From Oopsacas minuta (lineage: Eukaryota > Porifera > Hexactinellida > Lyssacinosida > Leucopsacidae), in NCBI GenBank assembly GCA_024704765.1, contig JAKMXF010000319.1, forward strand, positions 1 through 64,000: a stretch of 64,000 nt of DNA, written 5' to 3'. Position 1 is the first letter of the stretch. Each line of letters opens with the position of its first letter. Below, in pieces: positions 36,801 through 47,400 of this stretch. The notes beneath the pieces were generated by a model. It saw only the letters and a program-made list of their open reading frames with translations, made no database searches and was not told where the DNA came from. The position numbers were made by a program, and so were the translations under genes.

Positions 36801-38865
36801 TCAAATGTCAGGTGCACAACTAGATGTCACTACGAGTACACATGCCAAATTTGATATCTTAATCTCGAAAGGTGTGAATTGTAGAGCGAAATCCAACTTA
36901 CATCTGTGTTATGCTCTGGCTTTCAAAATCTCGAATTTTCAGGAATTTCCTATTATAACCTACTCCTATACAGATGCACTATCAAACGAGGATTTTTCAC
37001 ACACAACAGAGGTAATACAAGAACTAAGTAACAAACTAACTTCACTGATCGACTCACTAATCAAATCCACGACAGTAAACGTACCAGAATCAATTACGAA
37101 ATGTTACATGCTATTAACGCCACCCACTTTATCACACCTATTTCTACTGCTGAACTATTATGAACATACTCTAAGTACTGTAGACTCCTGCTATGGGAAC
37201 AGGTGTATGAAGTGTTATAAGAAGCCGATATGGAATGGTACGTTTCTGAATTTTAGGCGGGTTAACCGTGGGAAATATCTTTTAGGGAATTGATCACTCA
37301 TTCATAAATTCTCTTGATATCTTGTGGTGGTAGGATTATAAATATGATTCAACCACTGATTGTGGTTTGCTTAGAGAGTAACTTCACCAAGTATAATGTT
37401 GCTACCTATTTGGGAACTACCGATTTTTAGACAGCTCTTGCGATTTGATTGAGAGCTTTTCATTAATTCGTTCATATGTATGAATATTGATTCGGTAGGT
37501 ATCAAGATTCGAATGTGCACGAACTTCAAAATTCTGTAAAATTCTTCACTTTTAATTCATTAAATATTATGATTTCCACTGCATTAACTCCCAATTTGAA
37601 CTTTTCAAGTATAAATTGCATCCTTTAGCATAATTAAGAATGTCACACTTTGACTTTCCTATATTTTTAGGTAAAACTTATAACCCCAAATTCATCTGTA
37701 AAGAATGCTCAAAAGTGTTCCACTTAACTTGCCAAGATCCACCTCTTCCTGATATTGTATTTGATCATCGCTGTGATTCGTGTAGAAATCCTCAGAGCTT
37801 GATAACTAATACTTTTTACAGAACAAGGAGTCAAAGAATCAGCGAAGATGATAGCTCTTCTGAACCGGTATATACAGTTAACGGACAAAAGTATTTGAAC
37901 ACTTACCGTATTTAATACAAAGTATATCAAACTAAAATCTAATCAATCTGATGTATTCAATAACTATTATCCAGGAAGCAGAGAATAAGCGTGAACAAGA
38001 TTCATTAATGTAGATTGACGGATATTGATTTATAAGAATATCTTAGTTACATGGGTGAATAAGAATATAACAAAATAATTGCAATCCTGAAATGGTCGAA
38101 TACTTTTATCCTTTAATTGTATATATGAATACAGTCAAACCTGCTTAACGGTCACCTCCTGCACATGGCTGCCACCTAACTCAGTCCCATCCGATCCCAA
38201 TTATTATGACTTCTGTATAGCGGTTATCATTTTGGTCCTACAAACCGTTAATTCGGACAATTATATATGCGAGTACAAATTCCACGGAAAACAGATAGTT
38301 AAGACTGGCTCAAATATGTCATTTAGTGCCAGATAATAATCGTATATCCAGTTGCACATTGACGGTAGCAGTCTATTTATATGCATATTTTCAGGATGCC
38401 AGATATAAGGGTATGACCCGGACACCGTCTACGGAGAAAAATATAAAAAATATTAAACACGAATACAAGGTTTATGTAAATCTATCTGGCATTTTCCAAT
38501 TTTCAGCTTTGCCTTTTAATTTCCACAGCAAGAACTTTTGTTATAGTCTGCATAGCAATCTGCCAGACACTCTGGCTATGATATAATAATTTCCATTGAC
38601 GTAATGTCAACTTTTCTAGGAAGAGATTGTTGTGAGAAGAAAATCATTGAGACAAAAGCCAACCTTTTTCCACAGCTTCTATTCATCCCCTGTACGTTCT
38701 CAAATAGAGAAAAAGCGCAGAATAATAGTTTCATCTGAATCAGAAGACAACAGTCCATATGTTAGAAGAAAAGGCCTCCGAAGTATGACATACCAACCAC
38801 CTAGAAAGAAAATACCAGTTAAACCAAATGATTACACTTCCAAACTTAGATCAGCTTGTTCTTAG
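33834..38865 (+). CDS. DDT-WHIM-PHD chromatin remodeler subunit (BAZ1/ACF1-like)
   Basis: This is probably a non-catalytic partner of an ISWI ATPase, which DDT/WHIM proteins bind and target to chromatin. Eight exons (33834-34726, 35065-35300, 35467-35658, 35766-36000, 36396-36702, 36742-37237, 37671-37867, 38620-38865) give 933 aa. The N-terminal 180 residues are polar and disordered. The DDT domain begins around residue 195 (DVLTVSEFLHDFHELLEV). WHIM segments follow (LPFNLKVSILIQLIYD, LGTDTCGRNYFNLKSF, WMSFSTESELTSLVKYL). A C4HC3 PHD finger spans exons 6-7 (CMKC, FICKECSKVFHLTC, HRCDSC). There is no WAC domain, and the protein ends in a basic Ser/Arg tail without the bromodomain of BAZ1A/B. 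The 39-nt intron at 36703-36741 is unusually short and was chosen to keep frame. RSF1- or BAZ1-type assignment is open. Confidence 0.8.
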
Positions 38866-39289
38866 ACAACTTACCTTCAGTAATAGAATACGTTAATTCA
38901 GTTAATATTGTAATTATACACAATTACTAGTCTACTCCATTACTTTGATACAATTCTCTGGGTGATGGAAATAAGCATGTGGAATGTGAGCGTGCAAAGA
39001 GCCGCTAAACTCAGCATTTCCACGTCTAATTACAATTCTATTAGTGTGCTAACGTGGTCGCATATGCCAGATAATAGCTATAGCTATGCATCTGGCTTGA
39101 ATCAGACAAATTTGACTCTTCTCCGGCATGAAATATTTACCTATACAAACGTAAATTAGGGGATATAGACTATTGTCCTTTGCCGATACACAAGGTTATC
39201 CATGGGTTCTGTGATATCTAGCTAATTACTTCGTATATATATATATACGCACACACACACACACACACAAGATAGTATCGTTCCTCAAA
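38866..39289. repeat. Gap with TA/CA microsatellite before EMC6
   Basis: A TA run (39233-39247) is directly followed by a CA run (39249-39269), ending about 20 bases before the EMC6 start codon. The hairpin-like AGCTATAGCT occurs near 39080. A chance 65-codon open frame (38962-39159) shows no domain. Confidence 0.85.
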
Positions 39290-39813
39290 ATGGAATCAAT
39301 AAGTGAACCATCTCTCCGCTTTAATCTCCAACAGATATCATACTGTCGAACTACTACAGCAGTTCTGACCGGCTCTACAGCTGGCATACTAGGATTAACT
39401 GGCGTATTAGGATTTGTATTATACTTGAGTACAGCTGTATTAGTTTCTGTTATACTATTGGCGAAAGCTGGAGCTAATTCTGCTAGCTTTTTTCCATCAA
39501 AATCTAGGTTTGTTTCGGGATTTTAGAAGCATATATTTTCGTAATAAAAGTTTTGGTATCTACATCTGGAAACGAAAATGACATTCTGATTTTACCGACA
39601 TTTCAAAAAATTATGAAACTTTCGATATTTGATTTTTTGCATATTTTAATGATATTTTGATGTTTTCCAATATTCTTTATTCAACTGTTTTATCGACAGC
39701 AACATTTATTTTCATTTCTCTCCTTTAGTTTATATCTTCAAGGAGTGTTAGAGGAAATTGTAACGTATATCCTATTCTGGACATTACTATATGGTATTGT
39801 ACATGTGTATTAG
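39290..39813 (+). CDS. EMC6: ER membrane protein complex subunit 6
   Basis: EMC6 is a small membrane subunit of the EMC insertase, which places tail-anchored and multi-pass proteins in the ER membrane. Exons 39290-39507 and 39729-39813 give 100 aa (human 110). Conserved segments are SYCRTTTAVLTGSTAGILGL (residues about 17-36), a second hydrophobic stretch ending LLAKAG, and the third segment ILFWTLLYGIVHVY at the C-terminus, nearly the same as the vertebrate end. A poly(A) signal AATAAA begins only four bases after the stop (39817-39822). It is the last of eight genes in the same direction. Confidence 0.97.
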
Positions 39814-40191
39814 TTCAATAAAGTATAATTAAACTGGCTCACTATTCTCAATATTTATATACAGCAAGGTTGCAACCGAATAGTTCAATATTCAGTTCGA
39901 TCGGTTTCAACCTTGATATACAGTCAACTTCCGTTTTATCGAAGCTATTTGATTCTTTACTGCTTCACGAAGTGATTCATTACCCCTTGAAAGAAGTTGA
40001 GTTGACTCCGCTTACAACGATATATCGTTTATAAAGGAAATGAAACAGAGATCCAGTCGCTTGCAGGTCATGCACACCACCAGATCAACAAATGTATAAT
40101 GAATAAAATATTTAAACTACATCAAACGAAATATATTAATCAAGTTAATACTTTAATAGACAATAATATATTTTAATCGCTGTACCCAAAG
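39814..40191. mobile_element. Gap with pogo/Tigger-like element
   Basis: CAGTCAACTTCCGTTTTATC starts at 39921 after TA, and AGTTGACTCCGCTTACAACG lies near 40000. These are ends typical of the CAGT..ACTC family, but the right boundary is unclear. EMC6 and the first ephrin-like gene converge here, so both 3' ends are in this gap. Confidence 0.5.
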
Positions 40192-41271
40192 CTAGGAGTC
40201 TATACCATTGTACGGAACGACTCTTGTTACACCTTCGATATCTGGTTCTTTTGGTGGACAATTTTCTATATTTTGTAACTGTACAACATCAGGGGTAGCC
40301 CATGTAGACGGCGGCACATATAAATCTTCATATCGTCTGCTGGGTTTGATAGAGTTCTTTCCGCAATAATAAAAACACAGCCAATGTTTTAGATAGCAAA
40401 CAACTCCACATGCGATTAGTATCAAACAGCACACGAGTATGATTAGTCCCAGTAGTGGGAATAATGCCCAATCCAAACAGAAATCAAACTGGAGGTTGTA
40501 TTCTAAAGTCAAGCATGTTAGTTTGAATTGTGTTGTTACAAATGTTGGTTGAGTTTCAGTTGATTCTGTCCCACTCGTCGAGATTGTTGGTGGGTCAGTT
40601 ATAGTAGTGCCTGATTGTGCTGGTGATCCAGTTCTGATTGTTGATCGTGACATGGTGGATGTTTGAGTAGTTGGTGTCGTTGGTATCGTTGGTATCGTTG
40701 CTGTCGTTGCTGTCGTTGTGGCAGTACTGAGGTTGTAATTACAGCCTAAACTGTATATTTCCGTATCATTCAATACACTGTCTCTACAAGCCATCGGTAA
40801 AGCACATACCTTATCTGTTGTTGTAGCCAGGAAGAAAGCCATTTGTAAGCACGATATATTACGTGTTCTATCATTTTCAGCACTGGCCATGCTCCCATTA
40901 GATGTTGAAAGAAGGTAAACAGCCTTCGTTACTGTGAACACAAAATCATTTGAGGAAACAAGATTCAAACTCTCAATTCCTCTTACCACAAGCGGTATAG
41001 GATTAATTGCATTTGTCGCATTACAATTCATCATCTCTTCTTCTGTATTAACTTGAAATACATTCTCGTACAAATCTGCATCATTGTTGATAAACGATAG
41101 CGTATCTCCAACATAAAATCCACAAGCACTTTGGCTCGGTGGTAGAATCGTGTTATTAGCCAAAGGCTCTGTTCCCAAACAGAAATCACTTTGCCAGATC
41201 ACATTCCTATCGCAGCCTTGCGTCGCGATGATAAAAATAAAAAAGACCCATAATATAAAATACGAATTCAT
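40192..41271 (-). CDS. Ephrin-like transmembrane ligand, long-stalk form
   Basis: A single-exon type I membrane protein of 359 aa. A signal peptide (MNSYFILWVFFIFIIATQG) is followed by an ephrin-type cupredoxin fold at residues 20-165. Ephrin-like landmarks in order are NVIWQSDFC, VGDTLSF, YENVFQV, MMNCNAT and YLLSTSNGS, then SCLQMAF. The ISTSNGS-type strand and the spaced cysteines are characteristic of ephrin-B. A Thr/Ser/Pro-rich mucin-like stalk of about 65 residues follows, then one membrane helix (LFPLLGLIILVCCLILIACG) and a 70-residue tail with RYEDLYVPP, a plausible tyrosine phosphorylation site. The copper ligands of phytocyanins are not in place, as in ephrins. Ephrins are ligands for Eph receptor kinases, and membrane-spanning ones can signal backwards. 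An ordinary cupredoxin protein is the alternative. Confidence 0.72.
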   Translation of the reverse strand: MNSYFILWVFFIFIIATQGCDRNVIWQSDFCLGTEPLANNTILPPSQSACGFYVGDTLSFINNDADLYENVFQVNTEEEMMNCNATNAINPIPLVVRGIESLNLVSSNDFVFTVTKAVYLLSTSNGSMASAENDRTRNISCLQMAFFLATTTDKVCALPMACRDSVLNDTEIYSLGCNYNLSTATTTATTATIPTIPTTPTTQTSTMSRSTIRTGSPAQSGTTITDPPTISTSGTESTETQPTFVTTQFKLTCLTLEYNLQFDFCLDWALFPLLGLIILVCCLILIACGVVCYLKHWLCFYYCGKNSIKPSRRYEDLYVPPSTWATPDVVQLQNIENCPPKEPDIEGVTRVVPYNGIDS

Positions 41272-42123
41272 TATACATTCAATACAGCACTGTACAGACG
41301 GTTTAATCTTAATAATATAGTGGATTTAATGCCTCAAAAATAATAATATAAAAGCTTAAATGCATATAGATATATATTTCATTTGAAAGAGTATTAGGTT
41401 TCCTGATAATTCAATGGTTTTATTCTTTAGAAGGCTACGTATTGTTATAAAGCGATGACGTAATTAATGCCATTATAAGGAAAATTTATGTTCTTCACAA
41501 TAAAGATTTGAATTATAATTCAAATAATAGTGAGTTAATTCTTCTTGTTACTTCCTTATATGGATTCTTTCCATTCTCAATGATATAGCAACTTATAATC
41601 CCCTTATGGAACTAATCAGCGTATTCTTAATTTTGTATAGTGGCTTCTACATATTAGAATACCGAATTTTATACAGAATATCGATGAAATTTGCAAACTA
41701 TTTGTAATCAAAATAGGAGCACCGCTCCACCCTCCGCCCCTGATTCATAAATAGATCGCGCTCCTCAAATATTTGCTCTGATGACATCAGAGCGTTATGA
41801 AGTATTCCCATCGGAAAGGTCACGCATGAATTAATTAGTTAAAATTAAAATGCATTCAATGGCTTAGATTATAGCTCTCTCGTGCTATGAATTATGAAAT
41901 CGCGTTTTTATTGGTGAAATCACCATTGACAAGTGTGCTTTGAAATAATAGATAAATGAATGTGTCGCAGTTCAAAAAGTCAAAAAGGTTTAGAAATACT
42001 GAATTAAGAGCTGAAACTAAATATTTATAATTAACATTAACCAAAAAAGTATACAAAAATTATACACAGTAATTACAAACAACAATACAAATATTTACTA
42101 GTTAAAACATTCAATGAATTTTA
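41272..42123. other. Gap between the two ephrin-like genes
   Basis: AT-rich, with no coding exon and no clear repeat apart from short AT words. It should carry the promoter of the downstream gene on the minus strand (right next to 41271) and the 3' end of the upstream one. Confidence 0.4.
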
Positions 42124-42825
42124 TCACATTTCAACATCAGTAACTTCAGTCTTTTCCTTATGAAATGATTGCTGTATCAGCATCCTACGAGATCTACTTG
42201 AGAAGAAAATCGCGCCTACAAGAGTAGCTACAATACAAATTATCAGTAGAGGCACACCAATGTAAATGATTAATAGAACATTCATGCTTAATCCTGAACA
42301 ACCGAAAGTGTCGTTTGTATTATCAGTGAGAATACTACTTCGCATGCAATTTTCTGTTACAATACACTCATTCGCGCTATTTATCACTCTAAACGCGAGT
42401 TGTAGACATGGTGGATGAATTTTCCTGTTGTTTTCCGCCGCGTGTTTGCTGCCATTTGATGTAGAAATGAAGTAAACTTCCTCTCCAAAGCGAAAATTTT
42501 CGCTGTCAATGTTAAACGTGTATGAATCACTAATTATGACTAAATCAGATGTTGAATTGATAGAAGAGCAACTTATTAAATCATCCCTATCTCGCACACG
42601 AAACAAGTTTTCATAGTTATTGCGATTCAAGTGCTCCAATGTGATATTCGATCCTATTTCGAATTCACAAAGTTGGTCAAGGCTGTTGGGAGGGAGAAAT
42701 GAAGTGGACAAACGGTTTTCTGCGGTATCTTCACAAAAATCGCGATCCCATATAATATTATACCCGCAAGATTTCGCAGTTGGAATTGCAAAAATGATTA
42801 CAATGATTAAAATATTGAAATTCAT
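42124..42825 (-). CDS. Ephrin-like transmembrane ligand, short form
   Basis: A single-exon tandem paralogue of the gene at 40192-41271. The frame is open to 42867, but the internal Met at 42825 starts a clean signal peptide (MNFNILIIVIIFAIPTAKSC), giving 233 aa. The same landmarks recur: YNIIWDRDFC, CEFEIGSNITL, YENLFRVRDRDDLISC and VYFISTSNGS, then PPCLQLAF. The mucin-like stalk of the partner is missing: the ectodomain runs almost directly into the membrane helix (VLLIIYIGVPLLIICIVATL). The tail is only about 25 residues and ends VTDVEM, which fits a class II PDZ ligand (hydrophobic-x-hydrophobic), as ephrin-B tails do in principle. Both genes lie on the minus strand about 850 bp apart. Confidence 0.7.
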   Translation of the reverse strand: MNFNILIIVIIFAIPTAKSCGYNIIWDRDFCEDTAENRLSTSFLPPNSLDQLCEFEIGSNITLEHLNRNNYENLFRVRDRDDLISCSSINSTSDLVIISDSYTFNIDSENFRFGEEVYFISTSNGSKHAAENNRKIHPPCLQLAFRVINSANECIVTENCMRSSILTDNTNDTFGCSGLSMNVLLIIYIGVPLLIICIVATLVGAIFFSSRSRRMLIQQSFHKEKTEVTDVEM

Positions 42826-44406
42826 ATTTTCGCTTATTTTATTGCGAATTTCGTAATATTTATACATTCGGGAAATTCAAATTTCTATATTTTTTTGTCG
42901 AGAGAGCGCTGCTAGCCACAATTTTAGTGGAGTATACCAACTTACACTGAAACTATCTTTCAACATGATAATTAGGTTATTTCATTCAATTTCGAAGAAC
43001 TACACAATAAATAACTTTCAATGTATATCGTATACAATAAGAACCTTATTCGAATGTGGTTCCATACATGCTTACAACGTTAGCTATTCCATTGTAAAGA
43101 CAATAAATGTTGGATAATTCGAATCATGAATAAGTTAAAACCCACCATACACGATACAATTTAGTTGCATGCAACAAGACAATTTACAAGTTGCAACAGT
43201 GTAACATGGGACAGAATTACCCTCAAATCTCCGAAAACAAATTTGGGTCATCCTGTATGGTGGTAGGCTTAACATATTCATCTATAGCAGCTGTTCCCAA
43301 CATTTTCACCAGTGGATCCCAAATACAGTGGAACCTGGATCATCCGCCGTCGACACCTCTAAATCCGGAAGACCTCTATAATAATTCGACAGTGCTTCTG
43401 ATCTGAAATAGCTTCCGATAATATAATACAAATTCCCTGCATAACCTCAAAGATTTGAAATTGACAAAACTTTCATGCCCCATAGCGTGTTGGTCTATGC
43501 AAGTTCCACTTACTACCAGTTTAATACATTGTGTGTAGACTACTGTCATACGAATTTTGAGATAATGTGTTCGCCCGTGAGAAACTAAGATGTATCCCTA
43601 GCTTGGGAACCGCTGATCTACAGGATTATTCAGTTAGAGCTAGATAGGATAAATATACTAACATGTTGGCATTCCTTTCTACATGGTTTCATACATAACT
43701 TTTCTGTGAAGAAGAATATAAGGATTGTCGAGATCGAATCATTTTTGTTTTGAGTTCTGCTTGTACCCAAGGTTCTTGTTAATATATTTACATCCCTGGG
43801 GAGGGGATGATTTTTCTTGGGGTGGATTATTCCAGAACGTCCAACGCCTGAATGGAAACCTGTTCAGTGATAAGTAATTTATGAATAAACTTGAGATATC
43901 ACTGATTTATGCTGAATATCTAACATTCATTTCGAGCATTATTTCCTTACCTAGTATCCATCTATTTGATCCAATAGATCCACAGATTCCTGGCTACAGG
44001 ATATCACGTGGCACAACTCAAAAATTCGCCCTCTCATATTGTCTATAGCTTGTAATGAAATATTTCAAACTGAATAATGAATTTGATTATTCATCGACAG
44101 ATTGTTTATTCAACAAATTATACACATGCCTTATAAGATGACTACTACTTTCAATATTACCTAATTTGATGCCTTCACAGAAAACTACTGTCAGTGTCTA
44201 CCAAAATGACACTCCAAACTTATTTGGTGCACACAACCTACTCTCTGTATTCCAGACGTAACTATTCTCACCGTATTAATTGAATGACAACGCTATAAGT
44301 GAATTAACAACTACAGTGATAGAGTAGACAACAAATATACTACCAAATGATTGCTGGAGGATTTCTTATATAAACAAGCTCATTTATAAGGCTATACTAT
44401 TAAGCC
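42826..44406. other. Intergenic region upstream of the FN3 receptor
   Basis: No gene recognised in 1.6 kb. At about 43322 there is a pogo-like end after TA (CAGTGGAACCTGGATCATCC), with chance open frame 43191-43406 across it. The remainder is AT-rich single-copy-looking sequence. Divergent promoters (ephrin-like on the left, FN3 receptor on the right) are expected here from position. Confidence 0.4.
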
Positions 44407-47400
44407 ATGTTTAACAAATTTGTGTTGATTCAATTGCTTCTGTTTATGGTAAGACTATTCGTAATGTCCACAAAATTTTAAGATATTTTATTTGTGTGTC
44501 TTTTAGATATGTATACAGAGGGCATCTGCTGTCCCTGCCGCTACAGGTAAGTTTGCATTTTTCGTGTTATTTCTTATACATTTTCGGGTATATTAGTGGG
44601 AATAATTGTATATCGAACATTTAACTCGTTGCTTCGCTATGAACTTTCATATGAAATTTTGTTAATTTACATTAAACTTTTTACAGTACACTCCGCTTAA
44701 ACGGGACAGTTGGGGGCGCTGGATTAGGTCGAATTTAATATGTAAGCATTAGGTCGAATTAAGATGTTGTCGATAGATCGATATAGAAAATGGATTTATA
44801 GAAACGAGGACGTGATAGGACATTTTATTGTATTAATTATAAACCCGTACCATTGGGAGGGGATTAAGGATTTTGCTCACTACCTTATCGGTCTGGGAGT
44901 TTTCATTTGTACTCCTTATTAAGCTACCTAGGGACGGGGATGTGGAGTCCATGCTAATTTTGTGTTTGGGTGGACTTTTGTTGGGTTAATTATTAGAAGT
45001 TTATAAAATGGGGGATCGCTGGATTTTGCATATAAAACATTTGTGCAGGTTTTTTAGAAATTTAAGAAAGCATTCACTGTTTCTCAAAATATGAATTGTA
45101 CTTAAACAAGAGATATCCATCGCTAATTTACATTCGCTTTATCGACAATTCACCTTGACTTGATTTCGAACTAATGCATACGTTCTAAATTCGACGTAAT
45201 GCAGGGGCCTGGGACAGTTACCAAATACGCATATATTCCCAGCCCATAGAGATAATACAAACATTTTGGTAACTACAATTAAATGATTATGTTCAGGATT
45301 ACGTCACAATGGTACGAGATATCACATCAAAAAGCATTATCAGGGTTTGCGAAGTTGGGTATGTATTATAGAATGGCTATCTTGATATTGCTATAATTCT
45401 AACAATTAACGAGTCATAACTGAATATTGACATAGAAGTGGAATTGATATTTTGTATACAAATATATTTCAAAGATTTCATAACTGAACTTTGAATTCAG
45501 AGCTCAATATTGTGATTATCCCCTTAGCATTTTCCAACATATCAACCTAATAAGCGATCGCTTGACGTCTTTTTGAGTTTGTCTTTGCATAAACATGCTT
45601 GTTGAAATGTTGATTCTTTTAGTCCCCAATGCTCCTCCGACGAATATTGTTCTCACACCGCTCAGTTCTTCAACAATACAAGTATCATTCGGTCCACCAC
45701 CGTCTACAAATCGTAATGGAGACATTCTTTCCTACTCAATCAATTACACTGGATCACCCTTTGATACAAGTACAGTAACATTAAACGTTCCAGGTAGTAC
45801 CGATCCAGAAGAATCCTACTCAGAAGTTATTAATTTTTTGCAAGAATTTAATACATATGACGTTACCCTGGCCGCTGTGAATGCACAGGGAGTGGGAGTT
45901 GAAAGCACTCCTCAGTTAGTACAGACTTTTGCTGATGGTAAGTACATTACTAAAGAATTAAACCATTCTTTCCAACTCTCATTGAATACTTTACACTTGT
46001 ATATTCTTCATAATATATATTCTACATTTTTGCATTTCTAGTTCCACTTGCAGCACAAGATCTGATGCTATCAGTTTTAAGTGCAACAAGCATTCAAGTA
46101 GATTTCTCCCCACCTCTGCCAGAGGAACAGAATGGTCTAATAACATCGTATATAATACAATACATCGGATTAAACGTAGACACTATGCAAGATGATGACA
46201 CAACCAGTATCACAGATACGACCTATCCAGCATCAGACCAAATTTCTTATATCCTTACACAATTGGAAGAATTTGAAGATTACACTATAACAGTGTTTCC
46301 TGTTAATTCAGCAGGAATTAGTTTTGATCCTCTGTCTGAGTCAGCTATCACCCTTTCCGCAGGTAAAAATAGTACACATCATATGCTCAAAATGATGCAA
46401 TTTTTTGTATTTATAGACCAGTGCACGCAGTTTATAAGAATACAACTGGCATAAAATATACAGGAATATACGAGAACTGATTTCCGCCGGCATGTTCTTA
46501 TAACCCGCATCCACTGTATAATGCATACACCGTTGCACACTATACGTAAGTGGTTCAAAACATTCATCACTCGCGGACCATAGGATTATAAATACTTTTA
46601 TGTTTTCTGGAACTATGGAAGACCCCTTCTGCTGATTATTGCATACAGGTGTAATCTGGGCATGCGTTTGCTGTTGCCTCACATCATGTCCAGTTGTCTT
46701 ACTTCGTGAAGCGACCTAGAAAGCAAGTCACAATAGTTACAACAAAATAATAAATACACTCAGAAATTCAAGTTTCTTAAAACTTACTTTGCCTAGTCAG
46801 AGTATGTAATAGGTATTGTGATTCATTAATCTTTGTTTAGTTCCTGACTCAGCACCAATTAATGTCAACATCATACCGGATCAAAGAAGTTTGACCGTAA
46901 CATGGGATCCTCCACCAGCAATATCACAAAACGGACAAATCTCAAATTATTTGATTGCCATTACAGGAGATCCATTTCCTTTTACTGAGACTTCTCCAAT
47001 AATAATTACAGCTAGTGGATCATATCCTGATACCCAACAATATAGCGAAGATATTACAGGATTGGAAGAGTATAATTCTTACGACATTAGTATTGCAGCT
47101 TCAAATATGATTGGAGATGGTCCATTCAGCCCAGTTAGCACTCAAATGACACTAGAAGCAGGTTAGAATTATTGATGCATAATTTCCATTTTGTGATAAA
47201 GGAAACACCTAAACTAATGTAATTAGGTAGGTGTTACAGGCCCGAACATTTCAACTTGCTCTACAAGTAAACTGGCTTTGGTCATAGTTTTAACTGTGCT
47301 GAATACACTATAATATTGTAGGAGGCAAGTATTGGTATTTCTCAGGTATCTCAACATATCATTATATATGGCCACACGTTGTATAAAATTCTGTATCATG

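Noticed and set aside
40192-42825. Plain phytocyanin-like copper proteins
   Set aside because: The first impression came from the GDTLSF and NVFQV words, but the His and Cys copper ligands are missing and the STSNGS strand fits ephrins better. It is kept as the alternative in the annotation.
46379-46682. Minus-strand open frames repeated in each FN3 block (also near 48493-48894 and 51246-51475)
   Set aside because: They lie in the B-C introns of the tandem units, differ by frame-neutral chance only, and have no domain or start context.
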